43,978 nt of DNA from Candidatus Gastranaerophilales bacterium (GTDB taxonomy: Bacteria > Cyanobacteriota > Vampirovibrionia > Gastranaerophilales > Gastranaerophilaceae), in the NCBI GenBank assembly GCA_947588745.1, contig CANPYW010000016.1, positions 1 through 43,978 of the forward strand, written 5' to 3'. Positions within the stretch are counted from its first letter, which is position 1. Every line of letters begins with the position of its first letter. Made by a program: the position numbers and the translations under genes. Below the pieces are notes generated by a model. That model did no database searches and had not been told where the DNA came from. It was given only the letters and a program-made list of their open reading frames with translations. Shown piece by piece: positions 23,664 to 32,394 of the stretch.

Positions 23664-26530
23664 TAATTCTCCATCCAGGATTTGCCGGTAAAAATATCAA
23701 TCTTTAACGGAACTAAAAATGGCTGATTTAGTTCCATGGCATTTTTGACGATTGTTTTTACATCCTCAATTTCAGTATTAACCGTTTCTATAACAAGTTC
23801 ATCATGCACTTGTATGATTATTTTTGATTTAATGTTATTTTTTATAAAATCATTATAAACTCTTACCATGGCAAGCTTCATAATATCGGCTGCCGTTCCC
23901 TGAATTGGTGCATTAATAGCGGCTCTTTGAGCAGCTTCCTGTATTTTCCCATTTGTACTCATTAAACCTGAGCTTAAATATCTTTTTCGTCCGTAAAGTG
24001 TTTCAACATAACCATTCGAGTATGCAAATTTTACTGTATTTTCCATATAATTTTTTATATCGGGGTATGAAGCAAAATACCTGTCAATAAATTCTTGTGC
24101 CTCAATTGGCGATATACCCAGCTGAGAAGCCAAACCGTATCTCGATTGACCGTATACTATCCCGAAATTTACAGCTTTTGCTTTTGCACGCATTTCTTTT
24201 GTAACTTGCTCGGGCGGAACATCGAATATTTTGCTTGCAGTTGAGGTATGAATATCCTCATCACTACAAAACGCTTCTATTAAATTATCATCTCTTGAAA
24301 TGTGAGCTAAAATTCTTAATTCTATTTGTGAGTAATCCGCTGAAACTATAAAATCATCAGGGTTCTCAGGCACAAATGCTCCTCTTATTCTGTTGCCGAG
24401 TTTTGTTCGTGCGGGAATATTCTGCAAATTTGGATTGGATGATGATAACCTACCTGTTGTAGTTATTGTTTGATTGAAACTTGTATGAATTCTCTTATCG
24501 TCGGAGCTTCTTAATTCCGGCAGAGTATCTACATAAGTACTTTTTAATTTTGCAAGATGTCTTTGTTCTAAAATATCCTTTGCAATTTGATATTCTTCGG
24601 CTAATGTTTCCAATACTTTTGCACTCGTTGAATACCCTGATTTAGATTTCATTCCCTTTGCTTTTAGGTTTAATTTCCCAAAAAGTATATCTCCCACTTG
24701 TTTTGGAGAATTAATATTAAAATTTTCGCCGGCCTGTTCATATATTTTTGCTTCAACAACATCTAAACGTTCTTTTATCTCTTTTTCTATTTCGCTCAAA
24801 CAGTTTATATCTATGCTTGCACCGTTTTCTTCCATATTTACAAGCACTATGGTTAAAGGAACTTCAATGTTGTAAAGTAAATCAAGCTCTTTTTCATCAA
24901 GATTTTTTTGCCAGTATTCGGTTAATAGCAGTGTCGCAAATGCATCATCGCACGCATAAGATGCCGCATCTTCTATATTTACCGTTTCTATTGAAAAAGA
25001 TGATGAACTGTTTTTTAATAATTGTTCATATTCCACCATAATATAATTAAGATAGTCGCTTGCCTGTTGTTTTAGACCGTGCTTCCTTGAAGAATCTTTT
25101 ATATAACTTGCAAGCATTGTATCGAAAATTACGTTATTTAATGGCATTTTGTGTTTGTTTAACACGTGCATGTCAAATTTGGCATTTTGAAGTGTTTTGG
25201 CTGTATTTTGGCTGCTTAAAACTGGTGCAAGCTTGATTTGAACCGTTTCTAAATCCAATTGTTTGCCTACGGTATGAAAAACGGGTATATAGTATGATTT
25301 AACCTTATCATCCGCATTTTCGTCTATTTTAACCCTGTTATTTTTCATCTGTATTTGTTTTGAATATGCCAAAGATATACCCACAAGGTCACATTCCAAC
25401 GGATTTATTCCCGTTGTTTCAACGTCTATTGAAAATAAAGTTTGGTTATTTAATTCTTTTATTAAATTATCAAGTTTTTCTTCCGTATCAACTACAAATT
25501 TTTCGTGGTTATATTCTTTATGTGAAGAACTTACAAGAATTTCGCCCAAATCTAAACCGAGCTGCTTTTGCGGTGATGACGTTTTACCTTCATTATTTAT
25601 ACAATTTTGTTCAATTTTTGGTTCTAATGAACCGATTTTAAACGGTTTTAAAAGTCTGTCTGCATTTTTTAAAAAATTATAAAACTGATTTTTTTTGAAA
25701 AATTCTATAACTGCTTCATAATCGGGCATTTCCAATTTTGAACATTCAAAATCATAATCTATATCAAGATTTCTTTGTATTGTGGCAAGTTCTTTACTCA
25801 ATATCGCAATGTCTTTACCTTCAACAAGCTTTTTCTTTAATGCTTTTTCCGTTAAATCATCAATATTTTCATATATTTGTTCAAGCTTATCAAACCTTGC
25901 AAGTAGCTTACAAGCTGATTTCTCGCCTATTCCCTTTATCCCGGGAATATTATCCGACGTATCTCCGCTTAATCCTTTATAATCCGTAATCTGGTAAGGA
26001 TATACTCCCATTTTTTCATATACTTTATACCAGTCATACTCAACAAGTTCACCCTTGGAAGGCATAATGACTTTTATAAAACCGTCTTTGTCTACAAGTT
26101 GGAATGAATCCCTGTCGCCCGTTAATATATATGTTTTATGCTGTTTTTGCTTGGCTTTTGTTGCTATCGTACCTATAACATCATCCGCTTCATACCCTTC
26201 TTTTGTATATATCGGTATGTTTAATGCGTTTAAACCTTCAATTATTAATGATAACTGACTTCTTAATGTATCAGGCATGCTTTCTCTGTTTGCTTTATAT
26301 TCCGAAAACATTTCGGTTCTGTATGTATGCCTTGATACATCAAATGCAACAGCTATTGCATCGGGTTTTATGTCTTTGTTTTGAAGCAAATCAAAAAGTG
26401 CTTTAAAAAAACCGAATACCGCCCACGTAGGCTGATTATCTGAGGTTTTCATTGCGGTTCGTTCAAGTGCGAAAAAATATCTGTAGCATAGTGCGTGTCC
26501 GTCAATTAATAAAAAATTTTTATCCTGCAT
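23663..26530 (-). CDS. polA: DNA polymerase I
   Basis: 955 aa with all three domains. The N-terminal 5'-3' exonuclease has DGHALCYRYFFAL, YEADDVIGT and DTSDNIPGIKGIG. The 3'-5' exonuclease retains FSIDVETTG around residue 367 and is probably active as a proofreader. The polymerase has motif A SADYSQIELRILAH, motif B AKAVNFGIVYGQSRYG and motif C VQVHDELVIE (written here as IIQVHDELVIE). It works in Okazaki fragment maturation and gap repair. GGGA lies 7 bases before the ATG. The 3' end overlaps the small exported protein gene by one base. Confidence 0.97.
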   Translation of the reverse strand: MQDKNFLLIDGHALCYRYFFALERTAMKTSDNQPTWAVFGFFKALFDLLQNKDIKPDAIAVAFDVSRHTYRTEMFSEYKANRESMPDTLRSQLSLIIEGLNALNIPIYTKEGYEADDVIGTIATKAKQKQHKTYILTGDRDSFQLVDKDGFIKVIMPSKGELVEYDWYKVYEKMGVYPYQITDYKGLSGDTSDNIPGIKGIGEKSACKLLARFDKLEQIYENIDDLTEKALKKKLVEGKDIAILSKELATIQRNLDIDYDFECSKLEMPDYEAVIEFFKKNQFYNFLKNADRLLKPFKIGSLEPKIEQNCINNEGKTSSPQKQLGLDLGEILVSSSHKEYNHEKFVVDTEEKLDNLIKELNNQTLFSIDVETTGINPLECDLVGISLAYSKQIQMKNNRVKIDENADDKVKSYYIPVFHTVGKQLDLETVQIKLAPVLSSQNTAKTLQNAKFDMHVLNKHKMPLNNVIFDTMLASYIKDSSRKHGLKQQASDYLNYIMVEYEQLLKNSSSSFSIETVNIEDAASYACDDAFATLLLTEYWQKNLDEKELDLLYNIEVPLTIVLVNMEENGASIDINCLSEIEKEIKERLDVVEAKIYEQAGENFNINSPKQVGDILFGKLNLKAKGMKSKSGYSTSAKVLETLAEEYQIAKDILEQRHLAKLKSTYVDTLPELRSSDDKRIHTSFNQTITTTGRLSSSNPNLQNIPARTKLGNRIRGAFVPENPDDFIVSADYSQIELRILAHISRDDNLIEAFCSDEDIHTSTASKIFDVPPEQVTKEMRAKAKAVNFGIVYGQSRYGLASQLGISPIEAQEFIDRYFASYPDIKNYMENTVKFAYSNGYVETLYGRKRYLSSGLMSTNGKIQEAAQRAAINAPIQGTAADIMKLAMVRVYNDFIKNNIKSKIIIQVHDELVIETVNTEIEDVKTIVKNAMELNQPFLVPLKIDIFTGKSWMEN

Positions 26531-26678
26531 AATTTGTCCCGAAAAGTCTGATAATAAATATTTTATTTTATTTACCGTTTTTGCACAATAATTGAATAAA
26601 AAAATGTCACATTTGTTTATTCCGTTTACCGATTTATTATTTTAATAATCAATAAATACTTGGTAAAAAGGAGTTATT

Positions 26679-26984
26679 ATGATTCAACAATTAAATGAAA
26701 ATAATTTTGACGAAAATGTAAAAGACGGAGTAAAATTTGTTGCGTTTACAGCCGATTGGTGCGGTTTTTGCCAAAAACAAAAACCCGTTTTGGAAGATAT
26801 TTCAAACAATAATATTTGGGTTGGTGATGTTAATGCGGATGAAAATCCTAAATTAACAAAAAAATACGGGATACAAGCTTTTCCCTCATTCCTGCTTTTT
26901 AAAGAGGGTAAGCCTATTGCACAATTTGCGGGGTATAAATCAAAATATGATCTATTAAATACACTGCTTTCCTATTTAAAATAA
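26679..26984 (+). CDS. Thioredoxin-family protein
   Basis: 101 aa with no signal peptide, so cytoplasmic. The active site is WCGFC (Cys28 and Cys31), against WCGPC in classical thioredoxin. The cis-proline lies in IQAFPSFLLFKEG and the final helix is standard. Replacing Pro by Phe in the redox loop normally raises the potential and shifts partner choice, so this may be a specialised disulfide reductase instead of TrxA. AAAGGAG lies 7 bases before the ATG. It is monocistronic and ends in a hairpin terminator. Confidence 0.88.
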   Translation: MIQQLNENNFDENVKDGVKFVAFTADWCGFCQKQKPVLEDISNNNIWVGDVNADENPKLTKKYGIQAFPSFLLFKEGKPIAQFAGYKSKYDLLNTLLSYLK

Positions 26985-26990
26985 TTAATA

Positions 26991-27015
26991 AGCCGAAGTA
27001 ATTCGGCTTTAATTA
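26991..27015. terminator. Bidirectional terminator between thioredoxin gene and the convergent membrane-protein gene
   Basis: An 8-bp stem AAGCCGAA / TTCGGCTT with a GTAA loop, followed by TAATTATT. It overlaps the end of the minus-strand gene by a few bases. Confidence 0.7.
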
Positions 27016-28118
27016 TTCCTGTAGCCTATTCCCGCTCTGTAACCCGATACTGTATACATAACGGGCAGTGCAGGTTCAATCCATTTAAGCCCCGATAATA
27101 AAGAAACAGTTGCTATATCATCCGTATGAAGGCATATATCCAAAGGTTCCGGAGTTCTCTCCTTATGAGAGTCATCTTCATCTTTTATTTGATTTTTATT
27201 GTAATAATTTTTTATAAATGGACTTTTTTTATGATTTATAAAGTCAATATCTAAAATATCCGTTAAATTATCTTCAATTTTTTCTTTTTCTTTTTTGTTT
27301 TTTGTAAATACCTGACAAACAGGTTCTATAACCTTATTACCTATAATATTGGCAATTTTGCTTCCGCCGATTATACCGGTCGTAATTATTCCCGCCGTCA
27401 TTCCTAATGCCCTTGCACTCTTTGAACGTATTCCGGCTTTTTCAAGTAATCCCAGTGCAATTCCTGCACCTACATTACACATAAATATATTTGCAAGATA
27501 TTGATATGTTCCTTCTTTTACTTTATCGGGAACTTTTGATTTCCAATTTTCTTTATCGACCATTTTATCTGCAATAATTCCACCCGCTATACCGCCCAGA
27601 ACAGGTATTGCACCATATATTGAAAGGTATCCTATTTCGGAAAATATATCTTTGGCTTTTACGTTTTCAGGGTCCGGTATTAAATCTTTTAAAAACTTTT
27701 TTCCTTTTTCGCTTTCGTTAAAATTTTCAAAAAGATGTTTTACTTCTTTAAACTTTAATACCTTATTTTTACCTTTTTCAATAATTTCTGTAGTTGTTTT
27801 ATCGGGATTCATTTCTTTAATGAAAGTATCGCAAAGCTCTTTATTCTTTTGTTTTATTGTGTTTAGTGTGTTTGGTAAAGGACGTTTTGTAATTTTAGAA
27901 GCCGCATACGGAGCGGAAAGTGCTGTTGCAACCGTTGCTCCCATTATTATAGATGTCTTTAAGGCATGTTTTTTTCTGTTTTCTTTATTTTGTTTCTTTA
28001 TATCATTTATTGTATAAGCACAGGCACCGGCTGTTAATATTGCGGGAACGGCTTTTTGAAACTTTGATACCAATATCGGCTGGTCTAAAAACTTCCCTAA
28101 AACTTTAAAATTGTTCAT
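27009..28118 (-). CDS. Predicted membrane protein of unknown function
   Basis: 369 aa from ATG 28118; an ATG 12 bases earlier directly abuts the AAAGGA ribosome site, so 28118 is slightly favoured. Hydrophobic, Gly/Ala-rich segments lie at about 20-35, 55-75, 165-185, 205-225 and 235-265, with charged loops between (KKQNKENRKKHALK, TKNKKEKEKIEDN). The C-terminus ends in a tail containing HTDDIATVSLLSG. No family or catalytic motif is recognised. It is divergent from the nrnA-like gene. The internal repeat of Gly-rich helices could suggest a membrane-inserted or membrane-remodelling protein, but this is weak. Confidence 0.6.
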   Translation of the reverse strand: MNNFKVLGKFLDQPILVSKFQKAVPAILTAGACAYTINDIKKQNKENRKKHALKTSIIMGATVATALSAPYAASKITKRPLPNTLNTIKQKNKELCDTFIKEMNPDKTTTEIIEKGKNKVLKFKEVKHLFENFNESEKGKKFLKDLIPDPENVKAKDIFSEIGYLSIYGAIPVLGGIAGGIIADKMVDKENWKSKVPDKVKEGTYQYLANIFMCNVGAGIALGLLEKAGIRSKSARALGMTAGIITTGIIGGSKIANIIGNKVIEPVCQVFTKNKKEKEKIEDNLTDILDIDFINHKKSPFIKNYYNKNQIKDEDDSHKERTPEPLDICLHTDDIATVSLLSGLKWIEPALPVMYTVSGYRAGIGYRNN

Positions 28119-28238
28119 TACATTTACCATTCCTTTATAATTAACGTAAAATATGTTCGATTTTTTGTCAAGAGATATTATTATGGATAATTTTATAGTA
28201 TAATAAACTTGAGAGAGATAAAGCGGAATAGAAATTGT

Positions 28239-29210
28239 ATGAAAAAGTTATTTCCCGACTTAAAAAAGCAAATAGAAAAAGCAGAGAGCATTATAATATT
28301 TTCGCATGTGAGTCCCGACGGGGATACTTTAGGTTCAAATATTGCACTAAGTTTAATGATAGAACAATGCTTTGGTAAAAAAGTAGATTCTGTTTTTGTG
28401 GGAACATTACCTGTTACATATTCATATTTACCTGATTTCTCAAGATTTCAAGATGTCCAAAAAATAAAAGACAACAAAGTATACGATTTGGCTATTGCGG
28501 TTGATGTCGCTTCCAAAGACAGGCTTGTATCTGGCAGTTTAATTTATGATAAAGCGAAATTTAAAGTTAATATTGACCATCACAAAACTAATGTCGGATA
28601 TGGAGATATAAATATCATAGATAGTGATGCGGCTTGTGTAGGTTCAATTTTGTTTAAAATTTTTAAAGATTGGAATTTAAAAATTACAAAAGATGTCGCA
28701 AGATGTTTATATACATCATTAATGACCGATACCGGCGGTTTTAAATATGAAAATACAACCCCCGAAACCTTTATGCTTGCGGCTGAATTGGTTCAACTTG
28801 GTGTATCTCCAAATCAGGAATATAGAGCTTGCTATGAAACAAAACCGCAATCTATGGTTCAATTTCAAGCATATATTGTTTCCAACACTTCATTCTATTG
28901 TGACGGAAAAATCGCAATTTCTAAAATTACCCGTAGTGATATGAGTAAATTTAATGCTACAGATGAATACACAGAGGGGATTGTGGAAGTCTTAAGAACG
29001 TCTAAAAATGTAGAAGTTGCGGTTATTCTAAAGGAAACAAAAGACGGGTATACAAAAGTAAGTTTAAGAAGTAAAACTCTTGATTTAACACCGATAGTGC
29101 TTGACTTCGGCGGCGGTGGTCATAGTTTTGCGGCTGGTTGTACCATTAAAAAGCCTATTGCTATTGCTTACGATAAACTTCTTACCCGTATTAAAAGTGA
29201 ATTGGAATGA
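28239..29210 (+). CDS. nrnA: DHH/DHHA1 phosphoesterase, NrnA-like
   Basis: 323 aa from ATG 28239; an in-frame TTG at 28209 gives a less typical N-terminus. Metal-binding motifs of the DHH family are complete: SHVSPDGDTLGS, AVDVASKDR, NIDHHKTNVGYGD and SLMTDTGGFKYENT. The C-terminal DHHA1 domain has FGGGGHSFAAG. Known members (NrnA) degrade nano-RNAs and hydrolyse pAp or linear dinucleotides from c-di-AMP. It is coupled by a 4-base ATGA overlap to the YihY-like gene. Confidence 0.88.
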   Translation: MKKLFPDLKKQIEKAESIIIFSHVSPDGDTLGSNIALSLMIEQCFGKKVDSVFVGTLPVTYSYLPDFSRFQDVQKIKDNKVYDLAIAVDVASKDRLVSGSLIYDKAKFKVNIDHHKTNVGYGDINIIDSDAACVGSILFKIFKDWNLKITKDVARCLYTSLMTDTGGFKYENTTPETFMLAAELVQLGVSPNQEYRACYETKPQSMVQFQAYIVSNTSFYCDGKIAISKITRSDMSKFNATDEYTEGIVEVLRTSKNVEVAVILKETKDGYTKVSLRSKTLDLTPIVLDFGGGGHSFAAGCTIKKPIAIAYDKLLTRIKSELE

Positions 29211-30052
29211 AAAACTATATAAAATCACTTATAAAAAAAATTATAGACCGGGATTTTTGCGGAGTAGCTGCAGAAATGGCATTTTGGTTTATTATAGGTT
29301 TATTTCCTTTTCTGCTTTTTTTAACGTCTTTGTTTGCATGGATGGGCAAGCAGACTCTTATGGTGCCTATTCTTAATTTTATTACGAATATTGCACCTAA
29401 GGATGTTTCAAATTTGATTATAAATACTCTCAATGAAGCAATGATATTTAAACAGGGTATTTTTATTGCCATATTCGGGCTTTGTATTACTATTTTCCTT
29501 TCTTCAAATGCCATTGCCGTAATTATAAAAGGTCTAAACAGAGCTTATGCAATCGAAGAAAATCGTAGTTTTATATATACGAGAGTGCTTTCCATAATTA
29601 TGGTTTTTATTAATGCTTTAGTGCTTTTTCTTACTGTAAGTTTAATAGTATTCGGCAAAGTGCTTCTTGATTTTGCCATTGAATACACCATACTTTCAAA
29701 GCTTTCCATTGATATACTTTCAATTATAAGATGGCCGGTTTCTTATTTGGCACTTGCGTGTTTATCTATTGTTAATTATTTTATTCTTCCCGCCATTGAC
29801 GGAAACGATAAAATAAAATTCAAGAGTGTTTTGCCCGGAACTTTCTTTTTCAGTTTCTTTTGGATTATAGGTTCGTGGGGGTTCAGCATATATTTAAGTA
29901 ATTTAAATACATATAACAAAGTATATGGTGCCATCGGTGCCGTTTGTATTCTTATGGTTTGGCTGTATTATACTTCATTAATAATACTTGTAGGCGGGGA
30001 AATAAATTCAAGAGTTTATAATCGTTTATCAAACTCGAATGATGACCAATAA
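29207..30052 (+). CDS. YihY/BrkB-family inner-membrane protein
   Basis: 281 aa with six predicted helices. The family start FCGVAAEMAFWFIIGLFPFLLFL, the middle NRAYAIEENRSFI and the end GAIGAVCILMVWLYYTSLIILVGGEINS are typical. These proteins were once called ribonuclease BN in error; the real function is unknown, with suggestions of transport or envelope integrity. The start overlaps the nrnA-like stop (ATGA), so the two are cotranscribed. Confidence 0.88.
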   Translation: MKNYIKSLIKKIIDRDFCGVAAEMAFWFIIGLFPFLLFLTSLFAWMGKQTLMVPILNFITNIAPKDVSNLIINTLNEAMIFKQGIFIAIFGLCITIFLSSNAIAVIIKGLNRAYAIEENRSFIYTRVLSIIMVFINALVLFLTVSLIVFGKVLLDFAIEYTILSKLSIDILSIIRWPVSYLALACLSIVNYFILPAIDGNDKIKFKSVLPGTFFFSFFWIIGSWGFSIYLSNLNTYNKVYGAIGAVCILMVWLYYTSLIILVGGEINSRVYNRLSNSNDDQ

Positions 30053-30084
30053 TGACCGAATGTAATTTTATTTCGTTTAACGAT

Positions 30085-31308
30085 TTAAACGGAGGCAATA
30101 TAACTTGTTATGAATTGTCTTGCCGTTCTTGGTGTTCTTATACCTTTTAGTGCCGCAAATTCTTCGGCTTTTTTGTATAATTCATCATTAACAGTTATAC
30201 AGCAATCATTTGCTATTTGCGATACAATATCAAGATATTCCTTTTTTGTAAGCAAAGAAAAGGTAAGTGTAATTCCAAACCTGTCAGAAAGCGAAACTGT
30301 TTCATCGATTGTATCGTTACAATGTACTTCATTTCCTTCTCTTGATGAAAAACTTTCTTTTACAAGGTGCATTCTGTTTGTTGTTGCATAAATAATAACA
30401 TTTTTGGGTCTGTCTGTGAGCGAACCTTCAAGTATTGCTTTTACGGAAGAAAAACTGCCGTCGTCTTCTTCAAACGAGATATCATCCGCAAAAATTATAA
30501 ATTTGGATGGCAGAGTCCTTAATGTTTCATATAAATCAGCAAGATAAATAATACTTTCTTTAAAAATTTGTATGATTTTTAAATTGTAATTTGAAAATTC
30601 ATTAATTAAAGCTTTTACGGTTGAAGATTTTCCGCAGCCTCTGTCCCCGTATAATAAGATGTTATTTGCCTCTTTCCCGTCCAAAAATGCTTGAGTGTTT
30701 TTCTTTATTACGTCTTTTTGATATGCATAGTTTTTTAAATCGGAAAAACTCAGGTTATCATAATATTTTACCGGCTTAATTTCTTTTTCTTTTGTATATT
30801 TAAAAGCATTGTAGCAGGCAAATATTCCATATCCGTATTTTTTATAGGAGCTTATAATATCATCAATATTAAAAGGCTGAATGTTTGAAGTGAAAAATAT
30901 AGGTAAATGTTCTATAATTTGTGCTTTTTCAGGATATTTTTTCAGAAGCGTATTTTTAATATTTTTATAATCGACTAAAACTAAAGTATCAAAAACAGAT
31001 AACTCGTATGCTGCAGTCAAAAGAAGCTGATTGTTTTCTTTTATGCAGTCGCCGCAGCCTTTTGATATTATGTTTATATCCGTATATATAAGATGTTTCA
31101 ACAGTAAGAATAAGTCTTGATTTGTATCGGCAGAATACAGTTCCGATATAAATTTTGAATATGCAGATATGATAATATCAAAGTTATTATCCTGATTTAT
31201 AGCTGTTAAAAACTCAATAAAAGCTTTAATAACGCTATTTTGGGTGACATTTTTAAAAATCGATATTAATAATAGTGATGTAATGATATTGTTCATGTTA
31301 TTTTCCAC
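30085..31308 (-). CDS. DUF815 AAA-type ATPase
   Basis: 407 aa. The C-terminal ~220 residues form an AAA ATPase: Walker A NILLYGDRGCGKSSTVKA, Walker B KFIIFADDISFEEDD, sensor-1 Asn/Thr in VIIYATTNRMHLV, and the arginine-bearing LSDRFGITLTF. These are the DUF815 features. The N-terminal half is helical and lacks known motifs. The family's role is unknown, likely an ATP-driven remodelling factor. The start overlaps the upstream radical SAM stop by 11 bases, making a uvrC-radical SAM-DUF815 unit. Confidence 0.88.
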   Translation of the reverse strand: MENNMNNIITSLLLISIFKNVTQNSVIKAFIEFLTAINQDNNFDIIISAYSKFISELYSADTNQDLFLLLKHLIYTDINIISKGCGDCIKENNQLLLTAAYELSVFDTLVLVDYKNIKNTLLKKYPEKAQIIEHLPIFFTSNIQPFNIDDIISSYKKYGYGIFACYNAFKYTKEKEIKPVKYYDNLSFSDLKNYAYQKDVIKKNTQAFLDGKEANNILLYGDRGCGKSSTVKALINEFSNYNLKIIQIFKESIIYLADLYETLRTLPSKFIIFADDISFEEDDGSFSSVKAILEGSLTDRPKNVIIYATTNRMHLVKESFSSREGNEVHCNDTIDETVSLSDRFGITLTFSLLTKKEYLDIVSQIANDCCITVNDELYKKAEEFAALKGIRTPRTARQFITSYIASV

Positions 31309-32392
31309 CGCAAATCTTTTTTAATTTATTTATGCATTTTTGCATAAATGTTTTGTTAAAATTGGCAAAATTGTGTTTAAAATTACAATTAAGCATTCTG
31401 CAGTACATTTTGCAGGTTTTTGTCATTTCTCGACATTTCTGGGAATTTTCATTTTCCCATATTTCTTCGGGTGAATTTTCTTTTATGTTGCCGACTGGCA
31501 GCATGTTAAAACAAAGACGAACATTTCCGTACGGGTCGATTGCGTAATTTGTTGAACCTACATCACATTTGATGTTTTGTAGAATGTCATCGGGATTATT
31601 GAAGAATATTTTCATTGCCTCCAGTTGTTCGTATGAATTGTATATCGAATGACCGGCCTGTTTCATTTCAATGAGTCTGTTTACAACTTCAGTTGCTTTC
31701 TTTTCCATTTCTTTATACTTTTGGCGTAGTTCTTTAGGCATTTTGTAAGTTGAAGTTGTGCAGCTTTTTTGATAAAAATACCCATGAAATGATTCTTTAT
31801 CATCCATTAATTGGAACATAATTCCGTTTATTTTATTTTTTGTTACAAATTCAACGAGAGGAATAATTTCATCAAGATTTTCGGGCAGCATTATTGTTGC
31901 TATATTTATTCCAAGCGGTTTATGTCTTTCATCACGCATTTTTTTTAGTGTAAAAATAGCATCCAAAGTTTTTTCGTAAGAACCCTCACGTCCTCTTGAA
32001 GTATCGTGTATTAAAGGATTATTTATGGCATTTAAAGATAAATTCAGTGATTCTATTGGTGAATCGGCTATTTTTTCATATAAATGTTGAATGCTGAAGC
32101 CGTTTGTCATTGAAGCTACTTTTATACCTAAAGAATGGGCATGCTCTGCAAGCTCAAAAATATCGGGTCTTAAAAACGGTTCTCCACCTGAAAAACAGAA
32201 CCAAAAACCTTCTCCCAGCCAATTTTTTAAATCGCTGAGTATTTTTTTCCATTCTTGCGTTGTTAGCTCACTGGGCATAACTTCCGAGGCCACTGTTTTC
32301 CATTTTGAGCAGGTTACGCACTTCAATTGGCATCTATCCGTTATATCAAAAGTTATTTGTTGAGGTTTTCCCAATTCTTTTTCTTTTTCCAT
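31298..32392 (-). CDS. Radical SAM/SPASM protein
   Basis: 364 aa. A canonical cluster motif CQLKCVTC sits in DITDRCQLKCVTCSKW. The GGEP motif is in FCFSGGEPFLRPDIF, and the TIM-barrel helices follow. A C-terminal SPASM region has CDVGSTNYAIDPYGNVRLC, then CREMTKTCKMYCRMLNC with enough cysteines for an auxiliary cluster. SPASM enzymes modify peptides, proteins or small molecules; the substrate here is unknown. It starts 2 bases downstream of the uvrC stop, and the DUF815 gene overlaps its end. Confidence 0.88.
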   Translation of the reverse strand: MEKEKELGKPQQITFDITDRCQLKCVTCSKWKTVASEVMPSELTTQEWKKILSDLKNWLGEGFWFCFSGGEPFLRPDIFELAEHAHSLGIKVASMTNGFSIQHLYEKIADSPIESLNLSLNAINNPLIHDTSRGREGSYEKTLDAIFTLKKMRDERHKPLGINIATIMLPENLDEIIPLVEFVTKNKINGIMFQLMDDKESFHGYFYQKSCTTSTYKMPKELRQKYKEMEKKATEVVNRLIEMKQAGHSIYNSYEQLEAMKIFFNNPDDILQNIKCDVGSTNYAIDPYGNVRLCFNMLPVGNIKENSPEEIWENENSQKCREMTKTCKMYCRMLNCNFKHNFANFNKTFMQKCINKLKKICGGK

Positions 32393-32394
32393 CT